64,000 bases of DNA, from the NCBI GenBank assembly GCA_027366525.1, contig DAHXKG010000006.1:62001-126000 (forward strand), written 5' to 3'. The notes beneath the pieces were generated by a model. That model worked only from the letters and a program-made list of their open reading frames with translations, ran no database searches and was not told the DNA's origin. The stretch's first letter is position 1. Each line of letters opens with the position of its first letter. Shown here in pieces: positions 55,521-63,687 of the stretch. This stretch comes from a candidate division FCPU426 bacterium. GTDB lineage: Bacteria; Oederibacteriota; Muellerivitia; Muellerivitales; DAHXKG01. A program made the translations under genes and the position numbers.

Positions 55521-56936
55521 ATGAAGCCCACAATTTTAATTGTTGATGATGAACCAGGAGTGCGCGAAGCCTTTCGATTAGCATTGCAAGATTTATATCA
55601 AATAACAATCACCGAGGATGTCAGATCAACATTTAGTGTTCTAAAATCAAAGACTTTTGATATTTGCTTATTAGATGTTATTTTGCCGGATGGATCAGGC
55701 ATAGATCTTCTCCAGCAAATTAAAACGAAAAAAAATCAGCTAGAAGTGGTTATGATTACCGCCTTGCAAAGTATGGATGTAGCTTTAGAAGCAATGAAGC
55801 TGGGTGCCTATGACTACATAACGAAGCCTTTTCAACTAGAAGATCTTTATCAAATTATTTGTCGTATTTTAAAGAAAAAAACTCTTGAAAGAGAAAATCA
55901 ATATTTAAAAGATGAGGTGTATAAAAATCAAAGTACACTTCGGTTATCGTCAAATAATTCCAGTCCAATCCGTACATTTCCGGATATATCAAAACTTGCG
56001 TTGCTTGATACATCGATTTTGATTTCAGGCGAAGTAGGTTCTCATAAAAAATGGATAGCTCAGAAAATTCATGAAATGTCGGGGCGAAAAGAATTTCCAT
56101 TCATAACACTGGATTGTTGTGATTTAAATGACGGAGAAAATGATATTGAGATATTTGGAGAAGAGCAAACATTTGAAAATCTTGAATCGCATTTACAAAT
56201 TGGGAAACTAGAGTTTGCCGATGGGGGAACACTATTTTTAAATCAAGTAGATCGATTATCGCTGGGATATCAAACCAAACTTTTTAGAGCACTCATGGAA
56301 AAGCAGATTTTTCGAATCGGCAGTGAAATTCCAGTTCGATTTGATTTGAGAATCATTGCATCTACATCTGTTGATATCGGAAATTTGGTTGCACAGCATC
56401 GTTTTGCTAAAGAGTTTTACCGGTTAATTCGAGATACGGAATTAAAAGTTATCCCTCTACGCGAACGGAAGGAAGATATTCCCATTTTGATAAACGAATT
56501 TATACGGTTGGCCAATGTTAAGTCGAAGATCCATGTCAAGTCAATTTCGGAAGAGGCCGTGAATATTTTAATGTGCTATGACTGGCCAGGGAATTGTGCC
56601 GAATTAGAAGCCGTGATTGAGCTTATGGTGATTTCATCACAGTCGGAGTATTTATCAGTTGAGGACTTACCCTTGGATATTTTGATTCATCAAATCAACC
56701 ATGCTCAAACGGAGGGGGAAGCGCGACTTTCACTGAAACGCATACGGAATCAATTTGAACGACAATATATTCGAAAAATTTTGGAACAAACTAAGGGCAA
56801 TCAAACGCGTGCTGCCAAAATTCTTGGACTCCACCGAAACACGTTAATTTGGAAATTAAACATGTTGAATTTGGTAGATGACTATAAAAACATTGTTCAG
56901 ATTCGAAGAAATTCCAAATATAATCTAGGTGATTGA
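55521..56936 (+). CDS. NtrC-like response regulator with degenerate AAA+ domain
   Basis: The 471-residue protein is REC-AAA+-Fis. The receiver looks functional (D9-D10, phosphoacceptor D52, K102). The ATPase domain (about 150-370) does not. Walker A reads GEVGSHKK (170-177) instead of GESGTGKE; Walker B has N241-Q242 where D-E is expected; the GAFTGA loop that contacts sigma-54 is missing (EIFGEEQ runs straight into TFENLE); and the arginine-finger region is altered. The C-terminal HTH (KGNQTRAAKILGLHRNTLIWKL, about 425-446) is intact. I infer a DNA-binding regulator that no longer activates sigma-54, comparable to HupR or the Rhodobacter NtrC type. It overlaps the kinase gene by 8 bp. Confidence 0.85.
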   Translation: MKPTILIVDDEPGVREAFRLALQDLYQITITEDVRSTFSVLKSKTFDICLLDVILPDGSGIDLLQQIKTKKNQLEVVMITALQSMDVALEAMKLGAYDYITKPFQLEDLYQIICRILKKKTLERENQYLKDEVYKNQSTLRLSSNNSSPIRTFPDISKLALLDTSILISGEVGSHKKWIAQKIHEMSGRKEFPFITLDCCDLNDGENDIEIFGEEQTFENLESHLQIGKLEFADGGTLFLNQVDRLSLGYQTKLFRALMEKQIFRIGSEIPVRFDLRIIASTSVDIGNLVAQHRFAKEFYRLIRDTELKVIPLRERKEDIPILINEFIRLANVKSKIHVKSISEEAVNILMCYDWPGNCAELEAVIELMVISSQSEYLSVEDLPLDILIHQINHAQTEGEARLSLKRIRNQFERQYIRKILEQTKGNQTRAAKILGLHRNTLIWKLNMLNLVDDYKNIVQIRRNSKYNLGD

Positions 56937-58083
56937 TTTGTCTAAAAAGAAAACAAGCCATGTGCAAGTATACCCTAATACCATAATAAATCGTCATACA
57001 CTCGATCTGATTTTGAAGTTCAGAAATATTTTTTCAAATAGCTGTACACCCAAAGAACAATCAGCTTTAGTGCGGCGATACTTTCCAAAATTTTTTCCAC
57101 ATCAAAAAATTTTTTTTTACGAACAGAATTTGAATCAATTATTGGAGAATCATAATATTCTTAAAAAATTTAAAATTGAAAAAAAGCTTCATTTATATTT
57201 AAATCAGCCAATTCCAACTTCAGATTGTGTTTTTTTATTGCTTGGGTTTGATAATGAAATTCGATTTTGCATAGAGATTAAATTAATGCAGCTATGTAAT
57301 CCGCAGGAAGTTATCTCTATGTTGGAATTTATCTCATCCCAAATTTTAGGGATATGGGAGATTGAAAAATGGAAAAAAAATTTTTGGGATGCTCAGTCCA
57401 GAGCATCAGTGGGCTATTTAACCTCTATTATTCTTCATGAAATAAAAAACCCATTATTTACTTTAAAACTTTTGGGCCAAACTTTTAAAATCAAAAAAAA
57501 TAATCCTAATTTTTTAGAATCCTTTGATCACCTGTTGAATCACACGACTACGTATATGGAAAATATTATTGTTCAATTTTCCAATTACGGGAAAAAAAAT
57601 TATTTTTCAAAAGTGGATTTTAATAAAATTCTACAACAAGTTTTAAATATGGTTCATCCATTATTTAAAAACAAAAACATTCAAGTGCAAGTTCGAACCC
57701 TCCCACTTCCCCTCATTGAAGGAAATGCTATAATTCTGGAAAGTCTAATCATGAATGTGCTGATCAATGCAGTTGAGGCGGTGAATAGCAAAGGCGGCAA
57801 GATCAAAATTGAGACATTGGTCTCAGCCAAAAATACTACATCATCTTGTAAATTGCCTGATAAAAGTCCGTCCATTATCTTTAGGGTTTCTAATAATGGA
57901 AAAACCATGATTCAAAATTATAATGCACGTATGGGAAGCAATAACGATGATAGAATTTTAAATTTTGGGTTAGGTTTATCTATTTGTCAGAAAGCAGTTG
58001 AACTTCATCGGGGTAAAATGAAAATACAGTCAACGGCATCTACGACTACATTTTTTTCAAAGTTGCCTGTCAAAATAGATTAG
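56929..58083 (+). CDS. soluble sensor histidine kinase with altered G1 box
   Basis: The 384-residue protein has no membrane segment. An N-terminal region (about 1-150) of unknown fold precedes the dimerisation helix with phospho-acceptor H170 (SIILHEIKNPLFTLK). The ATPase domain has the N box (NVLINAVEA, N276/N280) and G2 box (FGLGLSICQKAVELHRG), but the G1 box reads VSNNGKT (N322, T326) where D-x-G-x-G is expected, so ATP binding may be weak or absent. It overlaps the upstream regulator gene by 8 bp and is its natural partner. The start is GTG 56929; TTG 56938 is possible. Confidence 0.82.
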   Translation: MIDLSKKKTSHVQVYPNTIINRHTLDLILKFRNIFSNSCTPKEQSALVRRYFPKFFPHQKIFFYEQNLNQLLENHNILKKFKIEKKLHLYLNQPIPTSDCVFLLLGFDNEIRFCIEIKLMQLCNPQEVISMLEFISSQILGIWEIEKWKKNFWDAQSRASVGYLTSIILHEIKNPLFTLKLLGQTFKIKKNNPNFLESFDHLLNHTTTYMENIIVQFSNYGKKNYFSKVDFNKILQQVLNMVHPLFKNKNIQVQVRTLPLPLIEGNAIILESLIMNVLINAVEAVNSKGGKIKIETLVSAKNTTSSCKLPDKSPSIIFRVSNNGKTMIQNYNARMGSNNDDRILNFGLGLSICQKAVELHRGKMKIQSTASTTTFFSKLPVKID

Positions 58084-58135
58084 GCAGAAAGCAGTAGTGT
58101 CCCAATTTTAGATTTGATAGTTTTAGGAGGAAGCG

Positions 58136-58741
58136 ATGCGTGCAATTAATGCTTACCACCATAAGACGCATAAGATATTGATTGTCGAACCCAATGATAA
58201 TTTTTCAAAAGAACTTACTCTGATTTCAAATTCATACGGTCAGGTTACGGTAGTCCATGAGGCATCACTTATGTTTAAAGCGCTTGTTTCAAATTCATAT
58301 GATTTGGCATTAATTAATTCACTTATATATACTGAAAATGGGCCCGATCGTTTGAAAAATTTAAAAATGCTTCAGCCCCAAATGAAGCAAATAGAAATCT
58401 TAGTTTCCCCATCAGTATCCCAGATTGTGTGTTCTATGAAAGCTGGTGTTTCAGATGTTATATGGTTCACCATGCATCATTCATTAATCAAAAAAACTAT
58501 TTTTCAAAATCTTGGATTGCAATCATCGGTATTTCCATCCTTACCATTAATTTCAAGTCTGGTTACACTCGCATCAAAAAGTGTTTTTGATGAGTCCAAA
58601 TCATTAATTGATCAGAAAAAGGAGTTTCAAAGGTTGTTGGTAAATAGATTGGAAAAATTCATGAAAATAAAACGTAGCAAATTAGCAAGACTCATGGGTA
58701 TAAGTACACGCACTCTTCAGCGGCTTATTATTAAAAATTGA
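58136..58741 (+). CDS. pseudo-receiver protein with C-terminal helix-turn-helix
   Basis: The 201-residue protein resembles a response regulator receiver (ILIVEPNDNF at about 14-23, then DLALINSLIY), but the acidic pair is E18-P19 and the phospho-acceptor position is N61, so it should not be phosphorylated. The C-terminus (about 165-201) ends in KRSKLARLMGISTRTLQRL, a Fis-like HTH resembling that of the NtrC-like protein upstream. A strong AGGAGG precedes the ATG. It lies 52 bp after the kinase and probably belongs to the same unit. The call is by structure-like pattern; the role is unknown. Confidence 0.6.
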   Translation: MRAINAYHHKTHKILIVEPNDNFSKELTLISNSYGQVTVVHEASLMFKALVSNSYDLALINSLIYTENGPDRLKNLKMLQPQMKQIEILVSPSVSQIVCSMKAGVSDVIWFTMHHSLIKKTIFQNLGLQSSVFPSLPLISSLVTLASKSVFDESKSLIDQKKEFQRLLVNRLEKFMKIKRSKLARLMGISTRTLQRLIIKN

Positions 58742-58785
58742 TATCATCTGAATTTTAACGTTTAAAATAGATAAAAATACGAGTT

Positions 58786-58811
58786 TTGAACATAAAAATC
58801 CTTGCTAATAT
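58786..58811 (+). promoter_or_regulatory. possible promoter of the HU-type gene
   Basis: TTGAAC (58786-58791) and TAATAT (58806-58811) are separated by only 14 bp, but TGC just before the second box makes an extended -10 (TG-n-TAATAT), which can tolerate a poor -35. It would give a leader of about 47 nt before the GTG at 58865. Confidence 0.35.
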
Positions 58812-58864
58812 TAAGTTCGTCTTGTATAAGAAATGAGATGTATTTTAATCTTGGAGGTGGTCGG

Positions 58865-59140
58865 GTGACTAATAATGAATTGCTTGGGGTCTTATCTAGT
58901 GAAACTGGATTGAAAAAAAAAGAAGTAGATGCAGTTTTGCAATCACTGAGGAATACAGTTTATCAAACATTGAAAAAAGAGCTTAAAATTAAACTAAATG
59001 GTCTAGGTGTTTTTCAGCTTAAAGAAAGAAAAGCAAGGGTTGCTCGTAATCCCCGAACTGGAGAAATGGTTCAAGTCCCTGCTAAAAAGGTTATTAAGTT
59101 TAGGGTCTTGAAGGATTTAAAAGAAGCGGTTTTGTCCTGA
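58865..59140 (+). CDS. HU/IHF-family DNA-binding protein
   Basis: This is a small nucleoid-associated protein that bends DNA. From the GTG at 58865 (GGAGG at 58853-58857) it has 91 residues, the normal HU size; a longer frame from 58802 has no ribosome binding site. NELLGVLSSETGLKKKEVDAVL forms the helical start, LNGLGVFQLKERKARVARNPRTGE the beta arms with the conserved RNPRTG DNA-intercalating tip, and VIKFRVLKDLKEAV the end. It is monocistronic, closed by a strong terminator. Confidence 0.93.
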   Translation: MTNNELLGVLSSETGLKKKEVDAVLQSLRNTVYQTLKKELKIKLNGLGVFQLKERKARVARNPRTGEMVQVPAKKVIKFRVLKDLKEAVLS

Positions 59141-59157
59141 TCATGAATTTTGCTGAT

Positions 59158-59192
59158 GGCATCTAGATAAAAATCTAGATGCCTTTTTTTTT
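59158..59192 (+). terminator. strong Rho-independent terminator after the HU-type gene
   Basis: GGCATCTAGAT (59158-59168) pairs perfectly over 11 bp with ATCTAGATGCC (59173-59183) across an AAAA loop and is followed by nine T residues (59184-59192). It is the clearest terminator in the window. Confidence 0.93.
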
Positions 59193-59251
59193 ATATGTAA
59201 ATTTGCGATACCCCGTTAGATTTAACTTTTTTAACAGATAGTGGTATTAGA

Positions 59252-61690
59252 ATGATTTTTAAAAATGGGAAAAACATTTTAACAAATATATGGCTTGTAG
59301 GAATGCTGGGGATCATCGGGTTTGAATATTGGTTTACCAGTCCATATTTTAAATTTTTTTATGATTCGTTTTTGATAAATACAAAATTCACCTCCATATT
59401 TTCCAATGGGGGGGCTTGGTTCGATTTTATTCAAGTCGGTATTGTAAGCTTAGCCATTGTCATTACGGCAATTGGTGTAGGAAATAGTATCCGAATATGG
59501 CTTTCCATCGGTATGCCGAACTGGATATTAAATTGTGGAGTGAATTTTGGACTAGGAATTTTTTTTATAGATTTGTTTTTTTTAGGGGTAGGATTAAATG
59601 GGATTTGGTATCGACGTTTATTAATTTTTGTTTTTTTGATAATTGCTTTTTTTGGACTTTTAAAAAGCATATCTTTTTTCAGAGCCTGCCCTATTAAGTC
59701 TGTCGCGTACAATCTTAGAAAAACTTCAAAGGGCGTTATTGCCTTAAGTATATTGGGAATGATTTGTTGCGTTATAGTATTTTTGATAGATCTTACGCCG
59801 GAAACTTTTTATGATTCATTAGTTTATCACCTTGCAGTCCCATGGGATTGGCTGCTTCATCATCAAATTACATATTTAAATGGGAATTTTTTCTCAAACT
59901 TTCCATATGGGGGAGAACTGTTTTTATTTATTGGAGTTTTATTTCGTGGATCAGCAAGTGCTAAATTTTTAAATGGCATTATTTTTTTTTTAACGGGCAT
60001 TTTGGCAGGAGGTTGGGCATATCATTTGAAAATCTCGAATGATAAGAGTAAAACCCACGATGCTTTTGAATCTGGAATTTTAGCTTGTAGTTTAATTTGG
60101 ACTTTGTCGTTACTAATGGCCAATGCATTTACGACGCAAGTAGAATGTATACAAAATTTTTTTATCTTATTATTTGTAATTGCTATTAGCTATTGGTTAG
60201 AAAACCTAGATAACAAAAATTCTCGCGTGTATTTTGGAATGGCAAGTATTTTTTTATCAATGGCGGTTTCAATAAAATACACGACGATGGTTGAAGTACT
60301 TCCGGTATTAATTGTTGTAATGATTTTGATGATTAAAAAAATCTCTATAAAAGAAACTTTATATCAGTTGTTAATTTTACTTGGTATCGCTTGTATTGGT
60401 GTGGGCCCATGGATATTTAAAAATACTCTATTTGTTGGGAATCCATTTTTTCCATATTTCAGTCAGTGGTTTCATGGAGTTCATTTATCACGTTGGAGTT
60501 ATCATGAGTTATTGAAAGAACAGCGTGAAATTACCCAATCTGGAGTTTGGGTTAATTTACTTGAGTTTTTTAAAAAGATGATAATAAACAAATCAAATTT
60601 TGGATTAGTGAACCCAATTTTGATTATGCTGATTCCTACCATCATTGTTTTTAAAACCAAAGATAAACCAATAAAACTGTTATTGATTTCATCCATTGCA
60701 ATATTTGTTATTTTGTTTTCAATTACTCATATCTTTCGATTTATGATTTCTGGATTTATTTTGTTTTATATTTACTCAGCCATTGCAATATATGATTTTA
60801 AACGCTTATTTTATTTTAAATGGATACCTTGGTTATTATTAAGTGCGAGCTTGCTCGTAATATCATTTACAGGGATGATTAGTGCAAATTATTTCAAATG
60901 TCTACCTTGGTGGTTAGGTGGTGAAACACGTATTCAATACCTGGAAACAACAGAGATTTCTCCATATGCACATTTGGCCCACTGGGTTAATCACCATGTA
61001 CCAGCAACGAATAACATTTTAATCGTTGGTGATGCTCGAGGGTTTTATTATAAGCGTCCATTTATAGCTAACTCTGTTTTTGACCATCAAATCCTTTCAG
61101 TATTAGCCCGAAAATGTAAAACTCGAACACAGTTAATTGTTGCATTTAAAAAACTTGGAATTAATGACATTGTTGTCAACGAATCAGAAGGAACGAGGGT
61201 CTTATCTTCATATCATCATTATGACTTGACATCTAAGGAATGGTACCGCTTAGACCATTTCTTAAGATATAATTTTATGCCAATCTATAATTATGACAAA
61301 CAAATGGTTTATCAATTTCAGAACCATAGAGTAAATAAAAAGGATCAATTGATTATGGATCCAATTTTATTCTTTTCAGCACCAGTGTATCAATTCATTT
61401 TGGCGATTGATGCGCGTCACTGGAACCAAGCATTAATTCAAAGCAATCGTATTATAAAACTTTATCCATTTTCAGCATATTGGGCAGGTCAACAGGCTTT
61501 GCTTTTAGAGTTGTTAGGACGATTTCGAGCGAGTTGGAAAGCATTTAAAAATGCCAACCAATTGGGACAAATGAGCTTGCATGAATATTTAGAATGGAAA
61601 TGGCTTTCCCAAAAAATGAGAAAGAATGAAAGCAATGAAATTAAAGGTAAAATGCGATTGGACTATTCGCATTTAGAGCAAAGCATATGA
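59252..61690 (+). CDS. GT-C-type polytopic glycosyltransferase-like protein with TPR-like tail
   Basis: The 812-residue protein has about a dozen membrane segments up to residue 550. DLTPETFYDSLVYHLAVPWDWLLHHQ, followed by FPYGGELFLFIGVLF, resembles the acidic luminal loop of lipid-sugar-dependent GT-C enzymes (PMT/ArnT-like). The stretch after about 560 is soluble, and the last 100 residues look like one or two TPR repeats (WNQALIQSNRIIKLYPFSAYWAGQQALLLELLGRFRASWKAF). Substrate and acceptor are unknown; transfer of a sugar to a surface polymer or protein is an inference. It overlaps the next gene by 4 bp. Confidence 0.65.
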   Translation: MIFKNGKNILTNIWLVGMLGIIGFEYWFTSPYFKFFYDSFLINTKFTSIFSNGGAWFDFIQVGIVSLAIVITAIGVGNSIRIWLSIGMPNWILNCGVNFGLGIFFIDLFFLGVGLNGIWYRRLLIFVFLIIAFFGLLKSISFFRACPIKSVAYNLRKTSKGVIALSILGMICCVIVFLIDLTPETFYDSLVYHLAVPWDWLLHHQITYLNGNFFSNFPYGGELFLFIGVLFRGSASAKFLNGIIFFLTGILAGGWAYHLKISNDKSKTHDAFESGILACSLIWTLSLLMANAFTTQVECIQNFFILLFVIAISYWLENLDNKNSRVYFGMASIFLSMAVSIKYTTMVEVLPVLIVVMILMIKKISIKETLYQLLILLGIACIGVGPWIFKNTLFVGNPFFPYFSQWFHGVHLSRWSYHELLKEQREITQSGVWVNLLEFFKKMIINKSNFGLVNPILIMLIPTIIVFKTKDKPIKLLLISSIAIFVILFSITHIFRFMISGFILFYIYSAIAIYDFKRLFYFKWIPWLLLSASLLVISFTGMISANYFKCLPWWLGGETRIQYLETTEISPYAHLAHWVNHHVPATNNILIVGDARGFYYKRPFIANSVFDHQILSVLARKCKTRTQLIVAFKKLGINDIVVNESEGTRVLSSYHHYDLTSKEWYRLDHFLRYNFMPIYNYDKQMVYQFQNHRVNKKDQLIMDPILFFSAPVYQFILAIDARHWNQALIQSNRIIKLYPFSAYWAGQQALLLELLGRFRASWKAFKNANQLGQMSLHEYLEWKWLSQKMRKNESNEIKGKMRLDYSHLEQSI

Positions 61691-63594
61691 TGCTTCGACT
61701 TCGTATGATTGTGTTGGAGTGTCTGTTTTTTATAGTGCCGCTTGCATTTTTCTTGCCAATGAATAATGGTTTTTTTTTATCAAAGGAAGTAGTGGCAGTA
61801 ATTATGGGTTCTCTTTATATATTGTTGAGTACCATTTCCTTTGAAAAAATTTTTAAAAATATTTTAATACAATGGTTTTTTATTTTTGGGGGTTGGGTGA
61901 TAGTGGACTCTATTTTGGTAGCACCGGATCGCATGAAGATTCCAACTGGAATTTTCTATATTTTTTTAATTGGATTTGTGGTAATTATTGGAAGTCAATT
62001 ATCTCCAAATGAGTATTATCGTGCCATCGATTTTTTTTTAGGATCGAGTGTGCTGGTATGTATTTATGGAATTTTTCAACATTTTAAATTAGACACCTTT
62101 ATTCCATGGACGACTCGATTTCAAAATCGCCCGTTTTCTACTCTGGGTAATCCGGATTATTTAGCGCAACAATTAGGGATGATTATTCCGCTATTTTTAA
62201 TACGCATTGTGTATTCAAAAAAAATTTTTAAATGTAGTTTAAATGTAATTTCATTTTTAATTGTTCTTATCACTTTTTTCTTTTGCCGGGTTCGCGGATC
62301 TGAAATCGCTTTAGTAGGTTCCTTGATTTTTTTAATTTGGATTTTAAGCCGATTTCCCAAGGAAAAAATTTATTGGAAGTGGAAATGGTTTATTTTTTTT
62401 GAAGTAATAATATTATTTTTGGGAATGATTGTGTGGATGGGATTTCACGCCAATGAACTTCATAATTGGTTGGGGGATAGTTTCACGGAACGTTTAAAAA
62501 TTTATCATGCAACATGGAAAATGATTTTAAACCACTTTTGGTTTGGAGTAGGGGCAGGAAATTTTAAAGTTGAATATCCATTCTATCAATGGAAGATCTA
62601 TGGAAGTTTTTTTAAAAACCATACCGTGTCATTGACTACGCATGCTCATAATGAATTCCTTCAGATTTGGGCTGAAAGTGGAGTCGTCGGATTAATTCTT
62701 TTTTTAATCGGTCTTTTTTTATATTTTAAGAAATTTCACAATGTTTTGAAAAATGTTTCATCTAACTCATATCAACAATTGCTATTATTGGGAATTGGAT
62801 CAGGAGTGGTTGGAGTACTTATACAAGCTCTAAGTAATTTTCCATTCCAAGTTCCTTCAACTGCTATTTTAACAGGACTTTTTTTGTCAGCGCCGTCAGT
62901 ATTGGTGTTTAAAAAAAACAAACCCATGAAGTATTCTATGAAGGCGCGATCGATATTTACCTGGAAAAAAATTTTCGGATTGATAGGTGTGATTTTTTTG
63001 TTTTTATTCGGGATTCAAAAAATATCTGCTTCTATTGCCCAAAGAGATGCCTTGGGTGAATTAAGCTTGAATCACTTCACTTTAGCAGACTATTATTCTC
63101 GACGTTTGATTTTTTTAAATGGGTGCCAAGCATCTTCATGGAGTATTAGGGGTGATGTTTTAGATCATTTAAAGAAGTTTCAGAGTGCAGAAAAAGCATA
63201 TATAAATGCAGCGAAAATAAACCCTTATAATATTTTTTGGGTTTGTAAACGCGCTCAAACATATTTTCAGTTGGAAAAACTTCACCGGACTATTCAATTA
63301 TGTAATCGGGTTATCAAACTGGTTCCCAACTATCCATTTCCTTATTTTTTGAAGGGTGAAGCTTGGTTTCATCAGGGAAATTATAAAAAGGCAATAGGGG
63401 CATTTCAAAAGGTTCTAATGATTTTTCCCAACGATTTTCAATCAAACTTGGATGTTGGTGTTTGTGAAATTTTATTGGGTAATCGACCTAAGGCGAGACA
63501 ATACTGGCAAAAGGCCCATGTATTAAGGCCAACTAATTCTCAAGTAATTTTTTATTTAAATAGCATATCTGGTCATAAAAATATTGTAAAATAA
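61687..63594 (+). CDS. O-antigen ligase/Wzy-like protein with TPR tail
   Basis: The 635-residue protein has about ten to twelve membrane segments, with a large periplasmic-type loop containing FWFGVGAGNFKVEYPFYQWKIYG and THAHNEFLQIWAESGVVGLILFL, the hallmark of the WaaL/Wzy O-antigen ligase/polymerase superfamily. From about residue 460 onward come three to four TPR repeats (for example FPYFLKGEAWFHQGNYKKAIGAFQKVL). It probably ligates or polymerises an undecaprenyl-linked glycan; some relatives are protein O-oligosaccharyltransferases. It is coupled (ATGA) to the GT-C-like gene upstream. Confidence 0.8.
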   Translation: MMLRLRMIVLECLFFIVPLAFFLPMNNGFFLSKEVVAVIMGSLYILLSTISFEKIFKNILIQWFFIFGGWVIVDSILVAPDRMKIPTGIFYIFLIGFVVIIGSQLSPNEYYRAIDFFLGSSVLVCIYGIFQHFKLDTFIPWTTRFQNRPFSTLGNPDYLAQQLGMIIPLFLIRIVYSKKIFKCSLNVISFLIVLITFFFCRVRGSEIALVGSLIFLIWILSRFPKEKIYWKWKWFIFFEVIILFLGMIVWMGFHANELHNWLGDSFTERLKIYHATWKMILNHFWFGVGAGNFKVEYPFYQWKIYGSFFKNHTVSLTTHAHNEFLQIWAESGVVGLILFLIGLFLYFKKFHNVLKNVSSNSYQQLLLLGIGSGVVGVLIQALSNFPFQVPSTAILTGLFLSAPSVLVFKKNKPMKYSMKARSIFTWKKIFGLIGVIFLFLFGIQKISASIAQRDALGELSLNHFTLADYYSRRLIFLNGCQASSWSIRGDVLDHLKKFQSAEKAYINAAKINPYNIFWVCKRAQTYFQLEKLHRTIQLCNRVIKLVPNYPFPYFLKGEAWFHQGNYKKAIGAFQKVLMIFPNDFQSNLDVGVCEILLGNRPKARQYWQKAHVLRPTNSQVIFYLNSISGHKNIVK

Positions 63595-63601
63595 GGGATA
63601 A

Positions 63602-63649
63602 GTAGAAAAATTTCTACCATTGTCTAATTTACGGTATGAGTGTAAATTA
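63602..63649. repeat. two inverted repeats before the RelA/SpoT gene
   Basis: GTAGAAA (63602-63608) and TTTCTAC (63611-63617) form a short palindrome. TAATTTAC (63625-63632) and GTAAATTA (63642-63649) form a perfect 8-bp inverted repeat with a 9-bp spacer. They could be an AT-rich terminator of the upstream operon or an operator for the downstream gene. Confidence 0.45.
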
Positions 63650-63687
63650 ATTTAAGAGGATTTTTACTGCTATTACGGATCAAATGT

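Noticed and set aside
58802-58864. Longer HU-type protein from an upstream start
   Set aside because: The added residues are unlike HU, there is no ribosome binding site, and GGAGG is well placed for the GTG at 58865.
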